64,000 nt of DNA, taken from assembly GCA_030584065.1 (NCBI GenBank), contig CP129489.1:1574640-1638639 (forward strand), given 5' to 3'. The notes under the pieces were generated by a model. That model saw nothing but the letters and a program-made list of their open reading frames with translations. It was not told the DNA's origin and made no database searches. Positions 1-8,477 of this stretch are shown here, piece by piece; the stretch's first letter is position 1; each line of letters starts with the position of its first letter. Source of the stretch: Flavobacteriales bacterium. Its GTDB lineage: Bacteria > Bacteroidota > Bacteroidia > Flavobacteriales_F > PHOS-HE28. The translations under genes were made by a program, and so were the position numbers.

Positions 1-1
1 G

Positions 2-163
2 CTCATGGACACCCTGAACAAGTTCTTCCCGAGCGGCTGGGGGAACCGGTTCTTCCGGGCCTTCGCCTGGGCGGTGGAACGCACCGGATGGCCCGCACGC
101 AACCGCAAGCGCACGCGCGACCGCTACGCGCTGGGCAATGCCATGGTGGCCTACAAGCCTTAG
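2..163 (+). CDS. C-terminal end of an unidentified protein (5' end outside window)
   Basis: An open frame enters from the left edge and ends at TAG 161-163, giving 53 visible residues. The visible part is basic and aromatic, with FFPSGWGNRFFRAFAWAVE followed by an Arg/Lys-rich stretch and a short end in AYKP. I cannot assign it; a C-terminal tail of a methyltransferase-like enzyme is only a guess. It converges on cinA, with three bases between the two stop codons. Composition and frame openness match the neighbouring genes, so it is probably real coding sequence rather than chance. Confidence 0.5.
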   Translation, partial: LMDTLNKFFPSGWGNRFFRAFAWAVERTGWPARNRKRTRDRYALGNAMVAYKP

Positions 164-166
164 GCT

Positions 167-1432
167 TCAGCCGTTCAGCTTCTTGCGCAGCAGGTTGAGG
201 GCCGCCAGGGCGCTTCGCTTGATGACCAGGTCGCGCGTGCCGGGGAAGTAGCCCTTGAGGGCCTCCACGCCATCGGGGCCGGCCACAGCGATCCACACCG
301 TGCCCACGGGCTTCTCCGGGGTTCCGCCCTCCGGCCCGGCCACGCCGCTCAGGGCCAGGCTCCAGTCCGTGCGCAGGGCCGTGCGCACGCCCGAGGCCAT
401 GCGCTCCACCACAGGCTGGCTCACGGCTCCGTTCAGCTCCAGCATGTCGCTGGGGATGCCCAGCTCCTCCATCTTCACCGCATTGGCATAGCTCACCACG
501 CCGCCGGTGAAGTAGGCCGAGCTGCCCGGGATGCTGGTGATGAGGTGGCTGACATAGCCTCCGGTGCAGCTCTCGGCCATGGAAAGGGTCTGGCCGCGCT
601 CTTTGAGCATCCGCCCCACCACCTGCTCCAGGCGCTCCTCCCCTTCGCCGAAGATGAGCTCGGGGATGAGCCGGTAGAGCTGGTCGGACTTGCGGTCCAC
701 CCGGTCGCGCGCCCCGCGCGGGTCGTTGTTCGCATAGGTGCTCAGCCGCAGCTTCACCAGGCCGGGGCTCGGCAGGTAGGCCAGCTTGATGCCCTCTTCG
801 GCGAGGCTGTCCTCCCAGGCGGCGATGCGCTGGGCCAGGTGGCTCTCGCCGAGGCCCGTGGTGAGGATGGTGCGGTGCACGATGGCGGGCGGTGCGAAGG
901 CCCTGCGGAGCTCGGGGAGCACGTGCTTCTCCATCATGGCCTTCATCTCGTAGGGCACCCCGGGCATGCTCACGAATACGCGGCCGTCGCGCTCGAACCA
1001 CATGCCGCTGGCCGTGCCGCGCTCATTGGGCACCACGGTGCAGGCCTCGGGCAGGTCGGCCTGGGCGAGGTTCACCTCCAACGGATCCCGCCCGATGCTC
1101 TGGAAATAGGCCGCGATGCGCGCCTCGATGTGCGGATGGCGGATGAGCCGCGTGCCGAAGTGCTCGCACAGCACCCGCTTGGTGATGTCGTCCTTGGTGG
1201 GACCGAGTCCGCCGGTGATGAGGACCACGTGCGCCGTGGCATCGCCAAGGGCGTCGAGGATGGCTTGGCGGTCGTCGCCGATGGTGCGCACGCGCACCGG
1301 CCGGATGCCGATGAGCGAGAGCTGCTCACCCATCCACCCGGCATTGGTGTTGATGGTCTGGCCGATGAGCAGCTCATCGCCGATGGAGATCACCTCGGCG
1401 GTGATCTCGCGGGGGGCGCGCGCCTCAGCCAT
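167..1432 (-). CDS. cinA: CinA-family nicotinamide-nucleotide amidohydrolase
   Basis: 421 residues, the normal length for full two-domain CinA. The N-terminal half (about 10-180) is the MoaB/MogA-like domain, with ISIGDELLIGQTINTN and the ITGGLGPTKDD loop. The C-terminal domain (about 265-420) carries AESCTGG at 286-292, the active-site signature of the NMN deamidase that returns nicotinamide mononucleotide to NAD synthesis. The start ATG at 1432 lies inside the end of miaE, with an 8-base overlap, so the two genes are probably translated from one message. The family is also called competence/damage-inducible protein A, but nothing here shows a link to competence. Confidence 0.95.
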   Translation of the reverse strand: MAEARAPREITAEVISIGDELLIGQTINTNAGWMGEQLSLIGIRPVRVRTIGDDRQAILDALGDATAHVVLITGGLGPTKDDITKRVLCEHFGTRLIRHPHIEARIAAYFQSIGRDPLEVNLAQADLPEACTVVPNERGTASGMWFERDGRVFVSMPGVPYEMKAMMEKHVLPELRRAFAPPAIVHRTILTTGLGESHLAQRIAAWEDSLAEEGIKLAYLPSPGLVKLRLSTYANNDPRGARDRVDRKSDQLYRLIPELIFGEGEERLEQVVGRMLKERGQTLSMAESCTGGYVSHLITSIPGSSAYFTGGVVSYANAVKMEELGIPSDMLELNGAVSQPVVERMASGVRTALRTDWSLALSGVAGPEGGTPEKPVGTVWIAVAGPDGVEALKGYFPGTRDLVIKRSALAALNLLRKKLNG

Positions 1433-2006
1433 GCATCGTGGGGGCTTTGCCGTAGCGGCTCACCACCTCGGCCTCGTACGCCAGGAACTCCCTCCAGCGC
1501 TGGTCCACGTCAACCCGGCCGCCGTAGGCCCGGGCAAAGCCGATGAAGGTGGCGTAGTGCCCCGCCTCGCTCTCCATGAGGTCGCGGTAGAAGGCGCGCA
1601 GCTCCGGGTCGTCGCACTCCTGGGTGAGCAGCTTGAACCGCTCGCAGCTGCGGGCCTCGATCATGGCGCTGAAGAGGAGGCGGTCCACCAGGCGCTCCTC
1701 GCGACCGCCCTCCTTGCGCACGAACTGCATGAGCTCGTTCACGTAGTGGTCCTTGCGCTCGGGGCCCAGCGTCCAGCCCCGTGCGTGGATGCGGTCCACC
1801 ACCTGGCCGAAGTGCTCCAGCTCCTCCTGGGCGATGCGGGTGAGCTCGGTGACCAGCTCGCTCAGCTCGGGATAGCGCACGATCATGCTGATGGCGTTGC
1901 TGGCGGCTTTCTGCTCGCACCAGGCATGATCGGTGAGCAGCTCGGGCAGGTCCTGGCGGACGAGCTGCGCCCAGCGCGGGTCGGTGGGGAGTTGAAGGCC
2001 GAGCAT
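1425..2006 (-). CDS. miaE: tRNA-(ms2io6A)-hydroxylase MiaE
   Basis: 193 residues with the ferritin-like diiron four-helix pattern of MiaE: a first Glu around 31 (WCEQKAASNA), the EELEHF segment at 61-66 that supplies Glu and His ligands, MIEARSCERF near 115, and a second ExxH in ESEAGHYATFIGFA near 150. The family hydroxylates the isopentenyl group of 2-methylthio-N6-isopentenyladenosine at tRNA position 37, using O2. It is first in a two-gene unit with cinA. The 26 bases upstream run directly into the terminator of the next gene upstream, so any separate promoter must be very short or lie in that hairpin region. Confidence 0.93.
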   Translation of the reverse strand: MLGLQLPTDPRWAQLVRQDLPELLTDHAWCEQKAASNAISMIVRYPELSELVTELTRIAQEELEHFGQVVDRIHARGWTLGPERKDHYVNELMQFVRKEGGREERLVDRLLFSAMIEARSCERFKLLTQECDDPELRAFYRDLMESEAGHYATFIGFARAYGGRVDVDQRWREFLAYEAEVVSRYGKAPTMHG

Positions 2007-2021
2007 GGTGCGCGAAGGTCG

Positions 2022-2060
2022 GTAAAAGCCGAAGCCCCCGCGCCTGTCGGCACGGGGGCT
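2022..2060 (-). terminator. Rho-independent terminator after the 2053-residue surface protein
   Basis: On the minus strand a 12-bp stem (one G-T pair) closes a 4-base loop: arms 2049-2060 and 2033-2044, loop 2045-2048. It is followed by a short T-rich tract (AAAA on the plus strand at 2024-2027). It lies 20 bases past the stop codon at 2081, as expected for an intrinsic terminator, and just before miaE. Confidence 0.8.
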
Positions 2061-2080
2061 CCGTTTCAGCGATGAACGAG

Positions 2081-5000
2081 CTACTTCTGGATCACCAGCC
2101 GCTCGGTGTAGCTGTCGGTACCGGCGGTGATGCTCACCACATACATGCCGTTGGCGAGCTCGCCGTTCAGTTCCAGCACGCTGTTCACGAAGCCGTCCTG
2201 CACGGGGATGGTGCGGGCCGCCACGCGCTTGCCGAACAGGTCGAAGATGTCGATGCTCACCGTCTGCACGCCCTCAGCCACCGCGCTCAGGCCCAGCATC
2301 AGCTGGTCGCCCTGGTTGGGGTTGGGGTACATGCGCAGGGTGCCGGCTGCGGTGCCGGTGCCGGTGCCCTCCTCAGCCAGTGCATTGCTGCAGGTGGTGG
2401 TGAGCAGGCACACATCGCCCCAGGGATTGCTGCTGTGGCACCAGGTGGCGCCGCCATCGAAGCTGGCGCGCACGTCCACCTCGTAGGTCTTGTCGCACTG
2501 CAGTCCATTGGTGTTCACGAAGTACTTGCCCAGCGCGCTGGTCTTCACCAGCTCGAAGTTCTCGGAGGGCAGGCGGAAGCGGAACTGGTAGCGGTTGGCG
2601 CTCACCCAGTTGCAGTTGGCGTTCATGCGGCGCACGGGCCTGGCATGCACCAGGCTGGCCTGGCTGGTGCCCACCGGGCGGGTCTGTCCGCAGCTCAGGT
2701 ATTGGTTGCCGGGGATGTCCATGAGCTTGGTGCGGGGGCATTGCGCAGCGGCGTTGTTCACCGTGAGTCGGCAGGCCGGTCCCCAAGGCAGGTAGTTGCC
2801 GGCGATGCGGCCGCGCACCTTCACGTTGTACACCACGCCCTCCTGCAGCTGGTTGCCGCTCCAGCTGTTGAGCTGGAAGTGGCAGGCGCGGGTGGCGCTG
2901 GCGGGCAGGCCGTTGGAGGTATTGTGGCTCTGGAAGCGCTTGAAGCTGTAGCCGCCGTTGGGGTCGAACCACCACATCTGGTAGCCGCTGTTGGCATTGC
3001 TCACGCCGTACTGGGCGCTCACGGCCGCGTTGGTGTTGGCCACCACGAACTCGCCGCCGCAGGGGCTGGTCTTCCAGTCCACGCGGTCGCAGCTGGTGAA
3101 GATCAGGCGGTCGCTTCCCAGGGGCAGGCAGAAGCCCTCGCCATTGGCCACCTGGCTGGTGTAGCCGGTAGTGAATCCGCCGCTGCCGAAGGCATCGGTG
3201 AGGTTGTCGATGATGCGCGCGCCGCTGTTGATCTTCAGCTGGTAGCCGCCGCCGGCGATGCCGTCGCCGGCATCATCGGTCACCACCAGGTAGAAGCAGC
3301 CGTCGGGCAGGCAGGTGGCCTCGCTGTAGGCGGGGGTCTCCGGATAGATGCCGCCGCCGGCCTGCACCAGGATGTCGGTGCCCTGCTGGCGGAGCTCCCA
3401 GGTGATGCTGCTCACGCCATCGGGCTGCCAGATCAGGTCGAGGTCGGTGGTGCAGGCCTGGCCCGCGCACGTGCAGCTGCCGTCGAGGACATCGAGCACC
3501 GTGTTCGGGTTGCTGTCGTCGCAGGCCGAGCCGATCTGGCCGGGCGTGGTGGGGCAGCTGTCCACACAGTCGGGAATCAGGTCGCCGTCGGTGTCGAGGT
3601 TCAGGTAACCGACCGTGAAGGTCTCCGTCACCGTGCAACCGCCCATGGTGACGGTCACCGTGTAGGAAGCGGCAGGCAGGCCACTGAGGTCCTCGGTGAG
3701 GTTCATGCCTCCGCAAACCCCCATCTGGCAGATGCCGATGGAACCCGGGCATTGCGCAGCGAAGGAGCATGGGATGGTGCTCACCCAATCGAAGGTCGGC
3801 GAACCGGTCCCGCCGGTCACCGTCAGGTCGATCGCACCGTCGCTCTGGCCCGGGCAGCTGGCCGGGGTGATGGCCGCAGAGAGCGTGGGCGGGGCGTTCA
3901 CGACCACCTCCACGGGCACCGTGGTGCTGCCGCAGCCGCTCGAGACGGTGGCGTAGTAGGTTCCCGTTGCCGCACCGAGGAAGGACACATTGGGTGAGGC
4001 GGGATCCACCGGCACGAGGGTCCCCGTGCCTTGCCAGAAGTAGGACAGGGTCCCCACCCCTGTCGCGTTCGCCGTAAGGGTGAGCGCATCGCCCGCGCAG
4101 ATGGGGCTGTTCGTGGTCACGTTCACCACCGGCGGATCGCAATCCTGCGGGGCCAGGGCCACGCCGCGGAAGGCGGTGTTCGCAGGTGCGGTGGCCAGGG
4201 TGACGGCGGAGCTCCCCGCGCCGGTGTCATCGATGCGGATCAGGCGTCCGCCGCCATCGGCGGTGATGCCGTAGACGATGGGGACGACACCGCTGAAGTC
4301 GACCTCCACGCCGCGCGCGCCGGAGGTGCCGCCGGTGCCCAGGGTGTAGCTCAGCGTCCACACGCCGCCCACCAGGTCCCAGCGCTGGATACCGCCGCCC
4401 GAGGCCACGGCGCGGTCGTCGGCGATGTAGCAGGTGGTGCCGCCGGCGTTGAACACGAACTCATAGGGGCTGGAGGTGCCGCCGGTGTTGATCACGTTGG
4501 TGCTGGTGGTGCCAGTGCCCGTGGGCAGCCCGGTGCCCACCGCCCAGATGCCGCGCGTGGCGCCGGACCCGGTGCTGAAGTAGAGCTGGCCGCCATACAC
4601 CTCGGTGCTGCGGTTGTTGGTGAGCGTGGTGCTCACGATGGCCGGTGCGCCCGGTCCGTAGTACACCACGCCCGTGTTGGAACCGGCACCCCAATAGCCG
4701 GTGCCGTCACCGCCTGCCGAGCGGGGGTTGCCGCCACTGAAGAAGCTGGACGAGACCGCTTCGCGCGCATAGGCCGCACTGGCGCTTACCGTGCCCACGG
4801 CACGACCCACGGTGGCCGCGGTGGTGCCAGGCAGGTTGCTGGCGCCGGGCAGGGTCTGGGCGTAACCGGCGAAGACCAGCTCGCGACGGTCGCTGGACCG
4901 GGAGAGCAGGCCTTCGGAAGTCGCCGTTCCGCTCACCACCAAGGGATCCGCACCGCTCGAAGGGATGGGGAGGTCGAAGGTGCTGGTGCCCGTGGGGGTG

Positions 5001-8000
5001 AACTCGCGCAGCACGATCGGGTTGCCCGTGTTGGTGAGGCTGCCCGTTCCATTGCCGGCCTGGAGCACCACCACGTTGCCCACGCCATAGCTCACCGGCG
5101 TGCCGGCGCAGACGCAGCCGTTGTCCCACACATCGTTGAAGGTGCCCGGATTGCCATCGTTGCAGGCCGAGCCGGGAATGGCCGGCCCGCCGGGCACGCC
5201 TTCGCAGTCCAGCGCCAGTCCCACGCAGACGCAGTTGGCATCCCAGGTATCGTTCCCGGTGGCGCCATCGCCATCATCGCAGGGCGTGCCGGGGAGTGCG
5301 GGTCCGCCAACGACGTTCTCGCAGTCGATGAGCTGGCCCACGCAGTTGCAGGCATTGTCCCAGGTGTCGTTGCCCGTGGCGGGATCCTCGTCATCGCAGG
5401 GGGATCCGGGAAGCGCCGGACCATTGGGCGTGCCCTCGCAGTCCACGTTCTGGCCCGCGCAGGTGCAATCGCCCTGGATCTGGTCGTTGATGGTGTCGTC
5501 ATCCCCATCGTTGCATGGCGAACCCACGGTGCCGGATACCAAGGGGCATGCATCGCCGGCCACAGCGACATGGTCCTCCGGTTGCGCGCAGGCCAGCTGC
5601 GTATCGTTCGGGTCACCGAGGCCATCCCCGTCGGCGTCGGCGTACCACGTGGTGGGCGCATCGAAATTCGCATCTCCGGTGGTGAAGGCGATGGGCGTGG
5701 TGCCCGCGCTCGGGTTGACGGTGCTTCCTGCGCCTGACCAGATGCCGTTCGGGCTCAGTCCAGGGCAGTCCACCAGGTCGCCCGTGGCCGTGCTGCGCTG
5801 CTCGATGCGCCGGATGCCATTGGGCAGGGTGGTGGGCAGGTAGGCGGCCCAACGGCCGGCCTGTCCGTCCACGTTCCCATCATGCCAGGTGCTGTAGGTC
5901 TGATCGATGCCGTCGCTCTCGGCCCAGCTGCCCCAGATGGGACGGCCGGTGCCGGCTTCGTTGTCGTAGAGGAACACCATGTTCTCCGCCGCCGCCGATG
6001 AGCTGCCGTAGGCCGCGCGCGCCGTGCTGGTCGGGATGATCATCCGGATCGTGTTCGTGGTGCGCACCGAGTTCGTGATGGTGAGCCCGCCGAAGCCGTT
6101 GTTCAGCTGCACATAGAAGTACACGTCGTTCCCGTTGTCGAACACGGCATTGCCCGTGGGCACCATGCTGAACCAGCCGGTGTAGGCACCATTGGCGTCG
6201 GTGGTCAGCTCGGCGAAGCGGCTGCCCGAGGGCGCGAATTCATCACCGGTGAGCAACTGGCCATTCATCCCTTTGCTGGCCGTATGGCCCGCCACATGGC
6301 CGAAGGCATCAGCCGCATTGTTGATCGCGTACATGTTGCCGGCGGCGGTGCTCAGGCCCAGGCTGGGGTTCGTGCTCGCGCCCACGATGTAGCGATAGGT
6401 GGCGTTGGGCACCAGATTGGAGAGCTCCAACCGGCATACGTAAGGCAGGCGCACGCCCGAGGTGGCACCGTTCACCGCATACTGCGGGAGGATGAGCTCG
6501 ATCATGGCCGGCACATCGGTGATCACGATGGCCGGGCTGTTGCTCCCGTTGAGGCCCACGGCGCTCGCGCTGAGGATGTACTGGCCCGGGGCATCGAAGC
6601 TGATGTCGTTGAAGGTGGCCGATCCGTTAATGGCATTCTGGGTGAGCGTGCCCAGCAGGTTGCCGGGGCCGCTGAGCAGGGAAAGGGTGATGGCTCCCGC
6701 ATACTCCGTGGCCACCGTGGCATCGAACCGCAACGCGTCAACCTGGAATGCGCCGATGGCCTGGCCCGTGAGGCCCGAGGGCGCCACGTTGGCGAAGCTG
6801 AGGTCCTGCGCAGGGCCGAGCACGTCGAAGGGGTCACTGAAAGCATCGGCCAGCGCATCGCCGGCAGTGGCCTGCGCGCGCAGCACCACACCGAAGTCGA
6901 AGGGCGAATAGGTGAGGTTGGTGAACGTGACGCTGTTGGTGCCGCTGAGGATGGTGCCGGTGAGGGTGCCGCCGAGGGCGCCGAAGCCCTGGTCGACCGA
7001 TAGCTGCACGGTGGTATTCTGCGACACGTTCTGCAGGTTGTCATCGTCGTCCCGCGCCTCCACCGTTACGCTGAAGGGCAGGTTGTCCACCACGGGGTTG
7101 CCGCCGTTCACCGGGGTCATGACGAGCTTGGTGGGCGCTGCCACCGCGATGCCATTGCCCTGCACGGCGACGTTCTGCGTGGTGGCGCCGGTGCTGGAGC
7201 AGGCGACGTCCGCCGCGAAGGGTCCGGCCGCGCCCGGGCTGAAGCGCACGTAGATGGGGGTGGCGGCCACATTGCCGCCGCTGGGCGTGAGCACCACCGG
7301 ATTCACGTTCCAGGTGCTGCCATCCAGCGACACCTCGAAACCGGCGGGTGCCAGCACCTCCAGGTTGGCCGTGAGGTTGTTGCCGCTCACGCTGAAGGTG
7401 GAAGACGCGCTGCTGCTGCCCACGTTCACGTTGCCGAAATCGGCGGTGAAGCCGGTGAGGTCGGTGAGCACCGTGGGCGTTGAGGTGGCGACGATGGAGA
7501 ATTCACCGATACCGGCCGTGGCATCGCTCCCGCCCTCATCGGTATCCTCCCAGCGGATGTAGAGGTACTCGCCGTTGTCCCAGCCCAGGCCGGTGAGGTC
7601 GGCCGTGATGGGCGCCCCACCGATGAGGAACAGCGGGCTGATGGCCGCCTGGGTGGCATTGGGAGCGCCGGTGCCGGTTGTGGGGGTGTTGAAGCCCGTG
7701 CTGCTGATCCAAGAGCCGGCGGCATCGTTGAAGGTCCCATCACCGGTGCCGCTCCCGGCCAGAACGCCGGCAGCGCTGACCCGGTACGACATCGGGAAGC
7801 TGTTGACCGTGGTGGAGGGGTTGCGGTTGATGTAGGCGCTGTAGGTGATGGAGACGTTGTTGATGGTGCTCCCGGAGGTGTTCTGCAGCACCACGCCGAG
7901 CGCGGTGGCCACACTGCCCGAGGCCAAGGAGCCCAAGGCCCGCTTCGGCGTGGGCTGGCCATCGAACATAACGAAGAAGGAACCCGTGCTCGCAGCGCCA

Positions 8001-8242
8001 TTCGTCCTGCCCCAGCGCGGCGTGCCGCTATTCTGATGGTAGACGTACCACCCGGTCACCGAACCGCCTCCATTCTGGGCGCTCACCTCCAGCATGGTGG
8101 TGGCCGAAATGCCCGCCGGGGTCAAGTTGGTCGCCGTCATGCTCTGGAAATCCTGGGTGTAAGCGGCACCGGTGAAGGGCACCGGCTGCGCCTGTGCGGT
8201 CAAGGCCGCGCCGAAAGCTGCGGCGCCAAGCAGTGTGCGCAT
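2081..8242 (-). CDS. Giant T9SS-exported multidomain surface protein with Cys/Asp repeats
   Basis: The frame is open from 8353, but I choose ATG 8242. It begins a clean signal peptide (MRTLLGAAAFGAALTAQAQ) and has GGAG seven bases upstream; ATG 8263 is the alternative. The mature protein is about 2030 residues. In order: a beta-sandwich (about 20-250); an ASH/choice-of-anchor-like domain with GFTADFGNVNVGSSS (about 260-365); two Big/Ig-like domains (370-580); an Asp-rich DADGDGLGDPND calcium-type motif near 865; four tandem modules of the form CDDGDxxTxNDTWDxxCxCxG (about 905-1048) and a fifth copy near 1570; a SprB-like repeat near 1450; and a C-terminal type A sorting domain with MYPNPNQGDQ and FDLFGKRV over the last 85 residues. 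It is presumably anchored at the cell surface or secreted. No catalytic motif is visible, so it may be an adhesin or matrix protein. Confidence 0.9.
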   Translation of the reverse strand: MRTLLGAAAFGAALTAQAQPVPFTGAAYTQDFQSMTATNLTPAGISATTMLEVSAQNGGGSVTGWYVYHQNSGTPRWGRTNGAASTGSFFVMFDGQPTPKRALGSLASGSVATALGVVLQNTSGSTINNVSITYSAYINRNPSTTVNSFPMSYRVSAAGVLAGSGTGDGTFNDAAGSWISSTGFNTPTTGTGAPNATQAAISPLFLIGGAPITADLTGLGWDNGEYLYIRWEDTDEGGSDATAGIGEFSIVATSTPTVLTDLTGFTADFGNVNVGSSSASSTFSVSGNNLTANLEVLAPAGFEVSLDGSTWNVNPVVLTPSGGNVAATPIYVRFSPGAAGPFAADVACSSTGATTQNVAVQGNGIAVAAPTKLVMTPVNGGNPVVDNLPFSVTVEARDDDDNLQNVSQNTTVQLSVDQGFGALGGTLTGTILSGTNSVTFTNLTYSPFDFGVVLRAQATAGDALADAFSDPFDVLGPAQDLSFANVAPSGLTGQAIGAFQVDALRFDATVATEYAGAITLSLLSGPGNLLGTLTQNAINGSATFNDISFDAPGQYILSASAVGLNGSNSPAIVITDVPAMIELILPQYAVNGATSGVRLPYVCRLELSNLVPNATYRYIVGASTNPSLGLSTAAGNMYAINNAADAFGHVAGHTASKGMNGQLLTGDEFAPSGSRFAELTTDANGAYTGWFSMVPTGNAVFDNGNDVYFYVQLNNGFGGLTITNSVRTTNTIRMIIPTSTARAAYGSSSAAAENMVFLYDNEAGTGRPIWGSWAESDGIDQTYSTWHDGNVDGQAGRWAAYLPTTLPNGIRRIEQRSTATGDLVDCPGLSPNGIWSGAGSTVNPSAGTTPIAFTTGDANFDAPTTWYADADGDGLGDPNDTQLACAQPEDHVAVAGDACPLVSGTVGSPCNDGDDDTINDQIQGDCTCAGQNVDCEGTPNGPALPGSPCDDEDPATGNDTWDNACNCVGQLIDCENVVGGPALPGTPCDDGDGATGNDTWDANCVCVGLALDCEGVPGGPAIPGSACNDGNPGTFNDVWDNGCVCAGTPVSYGVGNVVVLQAGNGTGSLTNTGNPIVLREFTPTGTSTFDLPIPSSGADPLVVSGTATSEGLLSRSSDRRELVFAGYAQTLPGASNLPGTTAATVGRAVGTVSASAAYAREAVSSSFFSGGNPRSAGGDGTGYWGAGSNTGVVYYGPGAPAIVSTTLTNNRSTEVYGGQLYFSTGSGATRGIWAVGTGLPTGTGTTSTNVINTGGTSSPYEFVFNAGGTTCYIADDRAVASGGGIQRWDLVGGVWTLSYTLGTGGTSGARGVEVDFSGVVPIVYGITADGGGRLIRIDDTGAGSSAVTLATAPANTAFRGVALAPQDCDPPVVNVTTNSPICAGDALTLTANATGVGTLSYFWQGTGTLVPVDPASPNVSFLGAATGTYYATVSSGCGSTTVPVEVVVNAPPTLSAAITPASCPGQSDGAIDLTVTGGTGSPTFDWVSTIPCSFAAQCPGSIGICQMGVCGGMNLTEDLSGLPAASYTVTVTMGGCTVTETFTVGYLNLDTDGDLIPDCVDSCPTTPGQIGSACDDSNPNTVLDVLDGSCTCAGQACTTDLDLIWQPDGVSSITWELRQQGTDILVQAGGGIYPETPAYSEATCLPDGCFYLVVTDDAGDGIAGGGYQLKINSGARIIDNLTDAFGSGGFTTGYTSQVANGEGFCLPLGSDRLIFTSCDRVDWKTSPCGGEFVVANTNAAVSAQYGVSNANSGYQMWWFDPNGGYSFKRFQSHNTSNGLPASATRACHFQLNSWSGNQLQEGVVYNVKVRGRIAGNYLPWGPACRLTVNNAAAQCPRTKLMDIPGNQYLSCGQTRPVGTSQASLVHARPVRRMNANCNWVSANRYQFRFRLPSENFELVKTSALGKYFVNTNGLQCDKTYEVDVRASFDGGATWCHSSNPWGDVCLLTTTCSNALAEEGTGTGTAAGTLRMYPNPNQGDQLMLGLSAVAEGVQTVSIDIFDLFGKRVAARTIPVQDGFVNSVLELNGELANGMYVVSITAGTDSYTERLVIQK
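5095..5535 (-). repeat. Four tandem Cys/Asp-rich coding modules
   Basis: Within the 2053-residue protein, about 440 bases encode four successive copies of a roughly 39-residue module. Each has GxPCDDGDxxTxND, then a Trp or Gln position, then CxCxG, then DCEG and a Pro-rich linker (GPALPGSP type). The modules differ from each other by many substitutions, so they are old duplications. A fifth, isolated copy lies near 3470-3540. Confidence 0.85.
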
Positions 8243-8350
8243 CGGGGCTCCAAGCAGGTGCATCACCGCACCGCTCAGCGAGCGCGTCCGTCCGGCACCG
8301 TGCCATCGATTTCGTTCAGAACAGATCATGGGTTGGGGAATTGGGGTGGG

Positions 8351-8358
8351 CAAATGAA
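8351..8358 (-). promoter_or_regulatory. Possible -7 element upstream of the 2053-residue gene
   Basis: The minus strand reads TTCATTTG, one mismatch from TAnnTTTG. It would give a leader of about 100 bases before ATG 8242. No clear -33 TTG partner is seen. Confidence 0.3.
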
Positions 8359-8442
8359 GCGGGGCAAGGTTTCCCGCATGTGAAGAGAGCCCGAAATTGA
8401 GGCGAATGCCGCTCCCGGCGAGGGAGAATGGGCAACTTGTTG

Positions 8443-8467
8443 AAAAAACGCGGCAGGAAGCCGGCCC
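8443..8467 (-). terminator. Weak Rho-independent terminator after the 858-residue surface protein
   Basis: On the minus strand a short CGGC/GCCG stem with a 5-base loop is followed two bases later by six T residues (AAAAAA on the plus strand at 8443-8448). The stem is short, but the T tract and the position just past the stop codon at 8478 fit. Confidence 0.45.
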
Positions 8468-8477
8468 GGCGGCAGGA

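Noticed and set aside
5095-5535. Regularly spaced repeats that might suggest a CRISPR array
   Set aside because: The repeats are divergent, in frame, and encode Cys/Asp modules. The units lack identical repeats and unique spacers.
2072-5737. Long plus-strand frames (641 and 568 codons) across the giant surface protein gene
   Set aside because: They are Ala/His/Val/Gly-rich and featureless. The minus-strand frame has a signal peptide, repeats, a sorting domain and a terminator.
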